From the NCBI GenBank assembly GCA_034401795.1, contig CM067372.1, positions 14,084,940 through 14,148,939 on the forward strand: 64,000 bases of DNA, read 5' to 3'. A program made the position numbers and the translations under genes. The notes under the pieces were generated by a model, which was given only the letters and a program-made list of their open reading frames with translations, searched no databases and was not told the DNA's origin. The DNA comes from Chaetoderma sp. LZ-2023a (lineage: Eukaryota; Mollusca; Caudofoveata; Chaetodermatida; Chaetodermatidae). The stretch's first letter is position 1. Each line of letters begins with the position of its first letter. Shown here piece by piece: positions 41,745 through 52,368 of the stretch.

Positions 41745-41931
41745 CATTAACACTGTGATCAAGCTTGAAGTTAATCCACCCAGCATTAACAACACATGCT
41801 GCCATTGTTGAGTATGGATGGACAGACAGATGACAGACTGGGAGTCATCGCTATGCATTGGATGGCTGACAAGCCAGTTAGGCTAATAATACCCATTTGG
41901 CCAGGTGTATTTGTCTACCATTCTGGCCAGG

Positions 41932-41958
41932 TGAGCTAATAATAATAACCATAATAAC

Positions 41959-42027
<69 letters not shown>
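41932..42027. repeat. (TAA)n microsatellite
   Basis: About thirty TAA repeats directly after the CCAGGTGAGC end of family X copy 3; copy 2 is also followed by TAATAA. Confidence 0.97.
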
Positions 42028-42028
<1 letters not shown>

Positions 42029-42144
42029 TATTCGTTTTCAATGAGCAAATTTGCAATTAATAAATTTAATTACCGGTAAATGTGTTCAAATGAGACAGTT
42101 TGCATAAATTCATAAAATGATCAAATATATATATCCTTTCTCAC

Positions 42145-42210
42145 CGTGGATTTCTCATCATCTTCAAATATGGCATTTTTCGGTCTTGGTGGTGGAGGCG
42201 GTTCAAAGGT
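42145..42210 (-). CDS. GGA: GGA exon: proline-rich VHS-GAT linker
   Basis: Twenty-two codons including PPPPPRPKNAIFEDDEKS, the conserved short proline-rich linker between VHS and GAT in GGA proteins. The acceptor is AATCTCAG and the donor GTGAGA; phase 0 at both ends. It lies just to the right of a large composite repeat and a TAA microsatellite. Confidence 0.94.
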
Positions 42211-43404
42211 CTGAGATTACAAATAAAACATTTATTCAGTCAAAAAAACAAGGAAACCATTTTTTCTGGTAATGATTTAGGAATAACTGAATATTAATAG
42301 GACATTATCTTTTTAATTTATGCGGACATATAAAGAAATCAGACATCAAACATTTTCAAGCTTGAAATCTGAATATCGTAAATTTATGAAAACTACATGT
42401 ATCTATACAGCTAAGTTGTGGAATATTTTTTTTAATAGTTTGACTGCATGTAGCTGTTTGCCAAGGCCGGTTATAATACAACATTAATGACATCTGAAGG
42501 AAAATACAATCAGTAACTAAACTACTGATAGCTTAATTTTGCGCTTAACATTTCCAAACCAATACCATAGTTCTTCAATACTTATCATTGGCAGCCATAT
42601 TGATTTTAAATTATCGTCAATTTTGATCACAGACCTACATCAATTTTCAAACCGATCAAACAGGCAGCAACAAGCTTCTCATCAAGACACCAATTATTAA
42701 GATGGCAGCAAAATGATGGTAGCTAACTTTGACATCAGATCATCCTTGATTTCGAGAGGCCTCGTCTTCAGACTTTCAATGCGCCTACATTGTACATGCA
42801 CAAAGTTTCAAACTCATCTGATAAGGCGTAACAAAGGTATCGTGTGGAAACCAATTTTCAAGGTGGTTGCCGGTGTCCACAATGGACTTTTAATCATTGT
42901 AGATTGCAATAGGTCTTCATGAATGCAAGAAAAACCCCAAGAATAGGGTTGTTCCTAAAACAATCCAACAAATACAAGTTATCATCAGAAAACAGATTAT
43001 AGAGAGAGCCAATCTGCCCAAATGGAAACGGAACAATGACTCTCGAAACAACTGCTCTCCCTTCCCACTCGCATGACTGGCCAGTGCCATCATGACTCCA
43101 AACCACTCAGCCACTGGGCTGTCCACACAAGTGGATCTGAAAATCACTCTTCCACCTGCATGAATGAACAGTGACATCAGATACATGCACATGTGTAACA
43201 TTCCACCAATCTTTTTAGCTGGGTATAAAAAGGATGAATGTACGTGTTTGAGAAACATTCACTGTCATTGGAGCAGCCAGATATCAACAATTGTGAACAT
43301 CTTGAGAAGATCTTAGAGAAAATCATTAAACAAACTGCTTTTAATTTCCATTTGTTAGTATAAAAGTGATCGACAACTTCAAGATATGCTCTACAAATAC
43401 ATGT
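42211..43404. other. GGA intron, no gene seen
   Basis: Contains a partial hairpin-A arm near 42416-42480 and fragments resembling family X interior (42650-42920). No ORF with a recognisable domain. Confidence 0.5.
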
Positions 43405-44609
43405 ACAAGCTGGTGTCGCCTGGAACGTGCACTGACAAGCTTCAACAGGATAATGAGCGATTGAACTACAAGCTGGTGTCACCTGGAACATGCACTGACA
43501 AACTTCAACAGCATAATGTGTGGATGAACGACAAGCTGGTGTTACCTGGAACTGTCAACATGCACTGACACGCTTCAACAGCATAACGAGCGATTGAACT
43601 ACAAGCTGGTGTCACCTGGAACATGCACTGACAAGCTTTAACAGCATAATGAGTGGATGAACTACAAGCTGGTGTCACCTGGAACATGCACTGACACGCT
43701 TCAACAGCATAACGTGTGGATGAACTACAAGCTGGTGTCACCTGGAACATGCACTGACAAGCTTCAACAGCATAACGAGTAGATGAACTACAAGCTGGTG
43801 TCACCTGGAACATGCACTGACAAGCTTTAACAGCATAATGAGTGGATGAACTACAAGCTGGTGTCACCTGGAACATGCACTGACACACTTCAACAGCATA
43901 ACGTGTGGATGAACTACAAGCTGGTGTCACCTGGAACATGCACTGGCACGCTTCAACAGCATAACGTGTGGATGAACTACAAGCTGGTGTCACCTGGAAC
44001 ATGCACTGACACGCTTCAACAGCATAACGTGTGGATGAACTACAAGCTGGTGTCACCTGGAACATGCACTGACACGCTTCAACAGCATAACGAGTGGATG
44101 AACTACAAGCTGGTGTCACCTGGAACATGCACTGGCACGCTTCAACAGCATAACGTGTGGATGAACTACAAGCTGGTGTCACCTGGAACATGCACTGACA
44201 AGCTTGAACAGCATAACGTGTGGATGAACTACAACCTGGTGTCACCTGGAACATGCACTGACAAGCTTGAACAGCATAACGTGTGGATGAACTACAAGCT
44301 GGTGTCACCTGGAACATGCACTGACACGCTTCAACAGCATAACGTGTGGATGAACTACAAGCGGATGTCACCTGGAACATGCACTGACACGCTTCAACAG
44401 CATAACGTGTGGATGAACTACAAGCTGGTGTCACCTGGAACATGCACTGACACGCTTCAACAGCATAACGAGTGGATGAACTACAAGCTGGTGTCACCTG
44501 GAACATGCACTGACAAGCTTGAACAGCATAACGAGTGGATGAACTACAAGCTGGTGTCACCTGGAACATGCACTGACACGCTTCAACAGCATAACGAGTG
44601 GATGAACTA
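43405..44609. repeat. 63-bp minisatellite open on both strands (about 19 units)
   Basis: Unit contains CAAGCTGGTGTCACCTGGAA, CATGCACTGACA and CTTCAACAGCATAACG. Because 63 is a multiple of three and the unit has no stop in certain frames, the plus strand reads a 21-residue repeat (NYKLVSPGTCTDTLQQHNVW-M) and the minus strand another (SSSTRYAVEACQCMFQVTPA-C). It lies within a GGA intron. I treat it as non-coding satellite. Confidence 0.95.
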
Positions 44610-45197
44610 GTACAGGAGCATAATCCTGTGCACACATGTAGCTTAAAATTATGCTTACTATTATGCAGCACAAAGCAAACTAACAACACTTCAATTCAGC
44701 TTCCATGCAAATTACAGTATACTTATATTATACACAAAGTTGTAGAATAGTATTGTAAGCCAGTTACATGTAATGTGGCACAGTACTTGCAATGAAAGAA
44801 CACTAGTGTAGCCTGTGAGACAGAAAGTCAGAGAAAAACACTCCAGCAGAAAAGATGTTTGCTCATTAATGCTAACTTCTATGTACTTAATACAAATTGG
44901 TAAAATATAGCTTCTTCATTGGCCTAGGAAAATGTCCATTTGCAGGACAAGAAAAGACTATAATGGAGCCAGTCATTCCAGTGGTAACTTTACTATGTAT
45001 ATAAGTCCAATGGCAATTCACCTTTCCAGAGTACCCACCCACCATATGATGTCATAATGAACTGCGTGATGTGTACAATGACATCATAATGAATGACGTC
45101 ATGAATGATGTCGATAAGTACGTCACGAACGCATATTTGAAGACGGTCTATTGCGTTGTTGTACAAATTGTTTGCTTTTACTATTTAATAAATATTC
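44610..45197. other. GGA intron with short hairpin-B relative
   Basis: 44930-44992 is a short relative of hairpin family B (TGTCCATTTGCAGG..GGAGCCAGTCATTCCAGTGGTA). 45045-45130 has repeated ATGACGTCA-type motifs. No gene. Confidence 0.6.
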
Positions 45198-45290
45198 TGT
45201 TGAATATTTTGAAACTAATTTGACTGGGCACTGTTGCTGCCATAGCCAGCAACAGCACCCAGTCAAATTAGTTACAAAATATTCAACAGC
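45198..45290. repeat. Hairpin repeat family A (near-perfect)
   Basis: TGTTGAATATTTTGAAACTA and TAGTTACAAAATATTCAACA arms, with inner TTTGACTGGGCACTGTTGCTG and CAGCAACAGCACCCAGTCAA. Confidence 0.93.
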
Positions 45291-46145
45291 TTCCCTGTAT
45301 AGTTTTCAGGAAATTGATAGCTAGAGCATTTAGGGATCGATCAATCGCAACACGACGAGGTGTGGGTGGAGCTTAGCTAGTGATGGGCGGGGCATAGCTA
45401 AAAATAGAACGGTCCATTGAGTAGCTAGGGCGCTGACAAAGACATTCAATGCATGCAACTTTAGTGCATCAATAGAGGATGATAAGAAATATTTATCCTG
45501 CAAGATTGCATGATCACAAACTAGACACAACAAATCAAGCAACAGATTATTCCGACACTCAATCAGACTTAGAGATATACGCACATAGAGAGTTAACAGG
45601 GACTTAGGGGAGATAACTCTGAAGACAGATAAGGGGATACTTATGGAAGGATGAAAATGTATCATTTTTGACAAATCAGTAGAATGTGTCCAAAAATATA
45701 TTCATATATTATATACATGTAATTTTAGCCATGTGTACCATTGAAATAAGGCATTGGCTAGATAGAGGGATTAAATCTAACACGTACCTGACTGTACTGG
45801 CAACGTGAACAGAAACAATGGTTAAATAACAATGTCAGTATAAATGTCACATTTTCACCCGTCATGTGCCTGTAAATTACCATGCACGACATCATATTGC
45901 ATGTTATTTGACAAATCACTGACATTATATACTACGCTACAGAAAGAGTAAGGCAATAGATATATCAGTCTAGTTTATATGTAGATGTCAATAGACTGAG
46001 AATGCAATTCATACACATCCATGTTTTATATTAAAAGTGCACATTCACACCAAAATGCGTACAAATAAAACAAAGTTTATTGTATACTTTTAGAGGCTTA
46101 ATTTGTGTACTTCAATTTAACGAAGCGAGATAAATCTTAACATAT
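45291..46145. other. GGA intron, nothing recognised
   Basis: 45295-45440 is paralogous to 49740-49860 (GATCGATC..CAACACGA..GGTGTGGGTGGAGCTTAGCT), so hairpin A belongs to a longer duplicated segment here. No coding sequence seen. Confidence 0.55.
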
Positions 46146-46158
46146 GATCACTTCATTC

Positions 46159-46383
46159 TGGCCCTGTAGGTGGGGCTTAGAATACACCTTCCGCATCCTC
46201 TGCGTGTCGTAAGAGGCGACTAAAGGAGGTATGGGTGAGGTAACCCTGACAGAAACCTCGAGTGCTGAAGACGGAGGTTCCAGGCCGCATGGCGCACTAA
46301 TAAACCATGGAGCCACGCACTTAACGCTTATGATCATGTCGATAGTCACTTACAGGACTGGCGGTATGATCAACGAACGAAAA
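46159..46383 (+). mobile_element. SINE copy 2 with 13-bp target duplication
   Basis: Same family as 22935-23167; flanked by GATCACTTCATTC at 46146-46158 and 46384-46396. Ends CGAACGAAAA. Confidence 0.88.
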
Positions 46384-46396
46384 GATCACTTCATTC

Positions 46397-47078
46397 CACC
46401 ATGCATGTACAAATTGTAATAAATATAATTTTTTTAATGCTAAGTTGAATTTGGAACTTGTGTCGCTAATTCAATTTCACAGCCTAAAAAACTATATTAA
46501 TTTATATATAATGAAATCATCATATGATAAGATTTAGTTCGTTGCATTACATCTAAGCCTACAATTTAAGCCTTTAAAAGTATACAATTTTAACAATTTT
46601 ATTTTCAAGCATTCTGTTGTGAATATACACCTTTAATACTACTATGGTTGCCTAAATATTCTATATCGAGCTTAAGATCATTTGTTGTGTCAACAATTGA
46701 GCCAAATCTGACCCGTAGTTTTTTAAATATAGACTTGGACACCCACACAGGCAGACGGCATTACCCTGTTTCCCATACATGGTGATGGTAATAATCAACT
46801 CGTCACCATGTAACCGTCACAATAATGTTGAAAGACTGACACTGCATTCATTATTGAGCCAGTCATTCCAGTGATACTTTTTTCAAAAGTAGTCTTCTCC
46901 TGGCCTACATGTAGACATTCCTGATGACCACTACAAGGGCAGGCCCTGGGATTTGGGCCAGTAAAGGGTCAGGTTATCATATTTGAATGATGAGCTATTA
47001 CCTAAGATTAACCCTTTAACCATTTGACTGCTGAGTTTTTGCAGACAACATATTCCGGGGGTTATGTCTCTGGACCAG
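46397..47078. other. GGA intron, diverged hairpin-B arm only
   Basis: 46850-46925 carries a diverged arm of hairpin family B (GAGCCAGTCATTCCAGTG..TAGTCTTCTCCTGGCCTACA). Nothing else is recognised. Confidence 0.55.
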
Positions 47079-47178
47079 CTAAACATTTTGAAAATAATTT
47101 GACTGAAAGTTGTTGGTGGCTAGGCCACCAGCAACTTTCAGTCAATTTTCCCCCAAAATATTCCCAAAATATTCAGCA
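47079..47178. repeat. Hairpin repeat family A
   Basis: TTTGACTGAAAGTTGTTGGTGG / CCACCAGCAACTTTCAGTCAA around GGCTAGGCC; the right arm ends with a local duplication CCCAAAATATTCCCAAAATA. Confidence 0.93.
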
Positions 47179-47277
47179 AGTTGAGAGTATTTGCTCACTG
47201 AAATTATTGTCTGGTGACTTACAGCAGCTAGACAGTTAATGACCAAATTTGGTCAAGAAAATCAGAATATTTCCACA

Positions 47278-47413
47278 TTGAATGTCCATTTGCAGGCCAC
47301 GATAAGGCTACTTTTGAAAATTTACCATTGGAATGGCTGGCTCAATTACCGAGCCAGTCATTTGTGGAAAATTTTCAAAAATAGTCTTATCATGGCCTGC
47401 AAACGTACATTCC
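47278..47413. repeat. Hairpin repeat family B (near-perfect, 136 bp)
   Basis: GAATGTCCATTTGCAGGCCA..GAAAATTTACCATTGGAATG..GGCTGGCTCAATTACCGAGC and the full inverse arm ending GGCCTGCAAACGTACATTCC. Confidence 0.92.
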
Positions 47414-47501
47414 TCAAGCCCATGAAAAATGCTGGTTTTGGCTAGCTTTGCCATGAACTGATTAACCCTTTAATGGTAAACATTTTTACCGTATTGTCAG
47501 A

Positions 47502-47632
47502 ATAGACATTTGCAGAGTAAGAGAAGACAATTTTTGAAAACTTACCACTGGAATGACTGGCTCGGTTATCAAGCCAGTCATTCCACTGGCAAATTTTCTA
47601 AAATAGTCTTATCTTGGCCTGCAAATGAACAT
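47502..47632. repeat. Hairpin repeat family B
   Basis: AATAGACATTTGCAGAG..GACTGGCTCGGTTATCAAGC and the inverse arm ending GGCCTGCAAATGAACATTCC. It lies about 90 bp from a GGA exon. Confidence 0.92.
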
Positions 47633-47718
47633 TCCTCAAGACCACTACACAGGCTGGTTTGGCTATGAAAGGGTTAAGAGGTGACATGATAAATCTTGTC
47701 TAGCTTTTGAGGGCATAC

Positions 47719-47877
47719 CTTATCAATATAAATTGGATCTTGTTTAATAATGCCTTGTGATTTGAGCATCTTGTAAGCTTCTATGATCTTCGTCTCCTGG
47801 TTCAGGCCTTGTGTCCAGCTATACAGGAGCTCTATACATTTCTTCTTGACTCTCTCACTCGTGCGACCTCCATAGTA
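47719..47877 (-). CDS. GGA: GGA exon: VHS domain, C-terminal part
   Basis: Fifty-three codons beginning YYGGRTSERVKKKCIELLYS and ending DPIYIDK, covering the last VHS helices and the start of the linker to GAT. The acceptor is TGTTTCAG and the donor GTATGC. The reading frame continues open into both introns, but the flanking residues do not resemble GGA, so the exon is limited to the splice sites. Confidence 0.95.
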
Positions 47878-48118
47878 CTGAAACACAAGCAAATACAACA
47901 ATTGTACAACACAAGGGCTGGGCACATGTACCTCAGCCATTTTAAAGCATATATGTAATACCAAATGTCCACCATCTTTCTGAAGCGTGAAGCCATTTAT
48001 GAGCATAAGCATGGATACTTTCTGCTATGCAGCGTGTGAACCTACATGTAGCACCAATGACCAGACATTAATCCTTTAACACTCATAACAGCCAAAACGT
48101 CTTCTGCAATGGTCTTGA

Positions 48119-48223
48119 GAAATGTCCATTTGCAGACTAAGAAAAGACTATTTAAAAAACTTTTACCATTCCAGTGGTAAATTAAAAAAAATAGTCTTCT
48201 CTTGGTCTGCAAATGGACATTTT
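48119..48223. repeat. Hairpin repeat family B (short loop)
   Basis: GAAATGTCCATTTGCAGACT arm and AGTCTTCTCTTGGTCTGCAA arm; the centre lacks the GGCTCGG..CCGAGCC segment. Confidence 0.88.
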
Positions 48224-48420
48224 CTATGATAAAATTTCTTGAACAACTTCAAGGGTTAACGGGTTAAGCTGGAGATTAAGTGCAGAGCGACGACGGAATG
48301 AAGGTCATGGTACATGCAGCTTACAGCACAGCTCATAAATAAGTTAACATGTTTCTAAAACAAAAACACAAACATGTTACATATAGCGCAATTTTGAACA
48401 CAATGTAAGAAATGAAAACA

Positions 48421-49400
48421 ATTCAGATTCTGGAATCACAAATCTGCATGATTGATTCCTATGGGATCCTCCAGTACATGGGGTCAGTGTATCCATGATT
48501 TCTCTTGTTCTTTTCAGGAAGAACTTGTATAATTTTTAAGGACAGATTCTATCCACTATGACTGGGCAAATTTAAATGATGTGCAACAGTATCTTTGTGT
48601 ATGTTAAATCCTGTAAATGTTCTTTCACCCATATGTGATTGATATTTGGTTTTCCCCTCATACTGTTTGTGACAAAATGTGCAGGTGAATAAATGTATAT
48701 GACACTACAAGTGTCACAATATCACTTCACTTTACATCTGTATTTTCAGCCTTTGTGAGTACGGTGAGCTCACATTTATTATCCATTTTGTGACATTTTT
48801 TCCTGGTGCAAGGATAGATAGGGCGCAAGAAAGTTTTTCCTTGAAATCCTATTGCGGTGGGAAACTCAAATTTCACTAAGACAAGGGCGTCTTTGAAAGT
48901 GGGATTCTTTCTATAGCCAAACTTCAGTGGTGTGGTGAATGTGTTTCTGCATTTAGGACTGCTTTCAAGCAGTTCCAAGCTCTTTTGGATGATTTTCTTT
49001 GCTTTATGACTTTCTAATAACTGTTAAGAAGCGCAGGAGGACAGTCTCTCTTCTGGTAATATTCAATGAGTTCAAGGGCATGTGTGTGGCAATCGATTTC
49101 CTTGCTACAGATTTTGCGTAGTCGAAGGAATTGTCCATATGGGAGCTGGGATTTTTTGTGGAATGGATATGTGTGGATTGATAGTGTAGATATCCATGTG
49201 TATCTGTGGGTTTGCAGTACTGGCTGAAGCCGATTGAACGGTCTGTATCAATGTATACATGTGTCCAGAAAGCTCACTTTGGTCATGGAATGTACGGCCT
49301 TGAACCTACAATGTAATAGAGTGATGTGATTTATTCATATAGTTGATGAAGTCATCTACTTTGTGCTGACCAAATGTCCAAATCATGACGTAAGAAATGG
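48421..49400 (-). pseudogene. Penelope-like element fragment: RT end, connector and GIY-YIG
   Basis: Minus-strand frames read MIWTFGQHKVDDFINYMNKS (RT palm end), KVSFLDTCIHIDTDRSIGFS, YCKPTDTHGYLHYQSTH (the KPT..YLhy.S box of Penelope-type RT), then PLKFGYRKNPTFKDALVLVK, PCTRKKCHKMDN, and TFCHKQYEGKTKYQSHMG with HLNLPSHSG (GIY-YIG region, YEGKT in place of YVGET). Several frameshifts. The same family as 63640-64000 and distinct from 23280-23965. Confidence 0.82.
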
Positions 49401-49631
49401 TTTGTTGAACATTTTGGATGTAATTTGATTAGAAGCCAACAAGTGGCCGTAGGAAGCAATGTCTTCCAATCCAATGGAGCTTTCCAGAGTAATGACGTCA
49501 TAACCAGCTAAGTGGTGTGTAGAATGACGCTCATAATCATTACGTCATAAATGATTCTATACGGAACGTCTTTAACTCTTAAAAATCTGACACGTTGTAA
49601 GAATTGTATGTCTCTACTATTTAATAAACAT

Positions 49632-49728
49632 GCTGTTGAGTATCTTGAAACTAATTTGACTGGGGGAATTGTTGCTGCCATAGGCAGCAACAGCACCCAG
49701 TCAAATTAGTTTCAAAATATTCAACAGT
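49632..49728. repeat. Hairpin repeat family A (near-perfect)
   Basis: TGTTGAGTATCTTGAAACTA / TAGTTTCAAAATATTCAACA arms with TTGTTGCTGCC-atag-GGCAGCAACA. Half copies occur at 49403-49480 and 49910-49960. Confidence 0.93.
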
Positions 49729-50060
49729 TTACCTGTATAATTTTATGGAAATTGATAGTCAGGTAGTTCAGTGATCGATCGATCCCAACACGAGCGAGGT
49801 GTGGGTGGAGCTTAGCTAGAGGGGCGGGAAACAGCTAAAAATGGAAAGGTCGATTATGTTAAGAACATTAAACACTGTTTTATTTTTGAAACATGTAATC
49901 TCTGAGGTGCTGTTGAGTATTTTGAAACTAATTTGACTGAGGGAATTGTTGCTACCATAGTGCGCCTCCACTTCCACACATCCATCTGTCTCACGCCATA
50001 CAGACACACACACACAAACAAGTTTTAAATATATGGGATATGTATATTTGATATATTTAC

Positions 50061-50159
50061 CTTTGGTGAAACCACTTTAATAATTTCATTTAAAAATCTA
50101 AATTTTCCAATTTCCTGGTGAAATCTACGACCACAGTTCTTTACACAAGCTTCCAATGC
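50061..50159 (-). CDS. GGA: GGA exon: VHS domain, central part
   Basis: Thirty-three codons beginning ALEACVKNCGRRFHQEIGKF and ending KVVSPK. This is the central VHS helix region and is nearly colinear with vertebrate GGA (family knowledge). The acceptor is TTTTTCAG and the donor GTAAAT; both junctions are in phase 0. Confidence 0.95.
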
Positions 50160-50695
50160 CTGAAAAGAAGAGAAGTGTAGCTATTAACAGGAACAATCAC
50201 AGATTGCAGACCTTCGCCATCCCGTTTTTTTGTCACATTGTAAACAGTTTTCCGACTCAAATTTTCTCCCCAGATTTGGCAGATATCTTTATCATGCCAA
50301 TTGGTGGAGTTCTAGTGCATGGTCAAGACTTTTCCTGTGTTAAAGCTTCAGCCAAGTCGGACCAGTAGTTTCAGAAATATCCACAAAATTTGCAAGCATA
50401 GCATATTTAAACTAAAACAAGAGTCCCAATGGACCTGTATCGCTCACCTGGAACATTGCCATTTCAACTAATCTTACTTAAGTTTTGCATCCATCGGTGT
50501 CACTTCCAATGACTTTCCGTCAAATGGTTTAGTTTTCGAGATATTTACAACAATCTCTGGACTGTTTCTTTGTGATTTTGAACAATGTTTAAGCGAAAAT
50601 AGATGATATCGGTGCTAACAACAGCTGGTTTCTTAACTGTCTCACTGCTGCAAGCAAGTGCAGCCAATAATTTCAATTTTCAAAAGCTCTTGACT

Positions 50696-50788
50696 TGTTG
50701 AATATTTTGAAAACAATTCGACTGAAAGTTGTTGGCGGCTTAGCCACCAACAACTTTCAGTCCAACTGTTTTCAAAATATTTATCAGG
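50696..50788. repeat. Hairpin repeat family A (near-perfect)
   Basis: TTGTTGAATATTTTGAAAAC arm with CTGAAAGTTGTTGGCGGC-ttag-CCACCAACAACTTTCAGT. Confidence 0.93.
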
Positions 50789-51001
50789 TTCAGAGATATA
50801 ACCTTTGGAATATGTCGTGTGCAAAAACTCAACAGTCAGCTGGTTACTACAGGTTTAAATACAATTGAAGAAAATGGTCTCTAAAGGTAGGTAGGTGGTC
50901 TTTATAGCAGGTTATTCCCCACCACCACTCAATCCATTTAACACATGCGCATCTGGCTGAATCACCAAGTTAGCAACAGGGGTAGGGTGAGCTGGAGTTG
51001 A

Positions 51002-51105
51002 TTTAGAAAAGTTTGACTGAAAGTCATTGCTGCCTTAGGCAGCAACAACTTTCATTGCTGCCTAAGGCAGCAACAACTTTCAATCAAATACATTTCAAAA
51101 TATTT
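51002..51105. repeat. Hairpin repeat family A with inner duplication
   Basis: TTGCTGCCTTAGGCAGCAAC is followed by a second inverted copy TTGCTGCCTAAGGCAGCAAC, giving a doubled loop. Confidence 0.85.
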
Positions 51106-52075
51106 TTAAGAGCATAGATGTCAGAGCACATAATACATATCTTAAATATTTAGGCAGCGATGGAAAGGTTAATCTGTTAATTGGAGTTTAATCTACTTTG
51201 GCAATAAAATCTGACATGGTGATAAATCAGTGGATGGTGGGAACAAACCTGTAATTCCCCTATGAAAGTGAGACTGCAAATATTTAAGGGGTGATAACTC
51301 TGGAATTTGATGTCCTATCAGTTTCACTTTCACAACACAGATATTAGATGCCGACATTAACATTGTGACCAAGTTTGGTGTCAATCCGTCAAGAAATAAC
51401 AATATGAGCCGCCATTGTTGGTGACGGACAGCAGGCTTGTGCGATTTTTGCCATGGGTGATCGCGATCGATTTTTTGAAAAAAATCGCGATTTTCCAATA
51501 TATTGATTGGGTATATGGCGAGAGAATGAAATGGTATTTGTGTTCGAGTTGGGATGGGTATACAACTACACCTCTCATGCATTCACTTCTAATAGCGCCA
51601 AAAAGAACGGCAGCAAAGGCGTAAAAGTCAGCTATTAGTTTCACTTTTACATATTTGTTGTGATTGGGATGGGTAAAATTATACCAGTCAAGACAATTCA
51701 ATTTCAAGTTGCAAATTGATTACCTGAGATATCGAGACGATTGACTAAAGCAATTTTGACAGCCGGAAGGTGAGTACTAAGCATGCGCGAACTATAGATA
51801 ATTTCAGATTGCATGGTCATAGAATCATAGAATAGCAATAATAATGATGCGATTTCAATATCAATATTTTATTTTTTTAAATATATTTCTATTTATTAGT
51901 TTAATCATTAACGTTAAAAAGCTTACAAGATAACAGAATGTGTATTCATATGATGATCAAATATAACTAAAACGTAATTAATTGATTTCATGAATTAAAT
52001 TCATTAACTAATTCACTAATATTTCATGCACAGTTCTAATTCTCGTTTCCAAAGAAAATCACACAGAAAACCTGT

Positions 52076-52169
52076 CGGATATTTGGGAAATAATTTGACC
52101 AGACATTGTTGCTGTCTTAGGCCTTAGGCAGCAACAATTGCCAATCAAATTATTTTCAAAATATCCAAT
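52076..52169. repeat. Hairpin repeat family A (within hAT)
   Basis: ATATTTGGGAAATAATTTGA / AAATTATTTTCAAAATATCC arms, TTGTTGCTG centre with a duplicated CCTTAGG. Confidence 0.9.
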
Positions 52170-52275
52170 ATAGTATGATTGTTTGGTAATTAATTGATGT
52201 TTAATTGTCAGTCATTCATTCACTCACTTCATGCAAAACATTAATTCTCATTTCCAACAGATTACACAGAAAATG

Positions 52276-52368
52276 TGTTGAATAATTTGAAAATAATTTG
52301 ACTGGAGACTGTTGCTGCCCTAGGCAACAACAGCTTCCAATCAAATTGTTTTTAAAATATTTAATAGA
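52276..52368. repeat. Hairpin repeat family A (within hAT)
   Basis: TGTTGAATAATTTGAAAATA arm and AAATTGTTTTTAAAATATTT arm, GTTGCTGCC-ctagg-CAACAACAG centre. Confidence 0.88.

Larger units (their letters stand above)
27111..41935 (+). mobile_element. Composite repeat family X, copy 3, hugely expanded by nested insertions
   Basis: The start ACAAGAGGCCCAAGGAGCCT and end TTCTGGCCAGGTGAGCTAA match copy 4 (50415-56300). Colinear segments between them occur at 30225-30778, 37795-38200 and 41745-41935. Interrupting them are a 20-bp repeat expansion, a hAT-type insertion (28447-29977), a DIRS element (30779-37794) and an unexplained stretch at 38200-41744 that itself holds another hAT-type insertion. 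Copy 4 without its own insertion is only about 1.7 kb. Confidence 0.8.

Noticed and set aside
43505-44689. 394-codon minus-strand and 254-codon plus-strand frames in the 63-bp array
   Set aside because: They follow from a stop-free unit with a length divisible by three; kept as a finding but not called genes.
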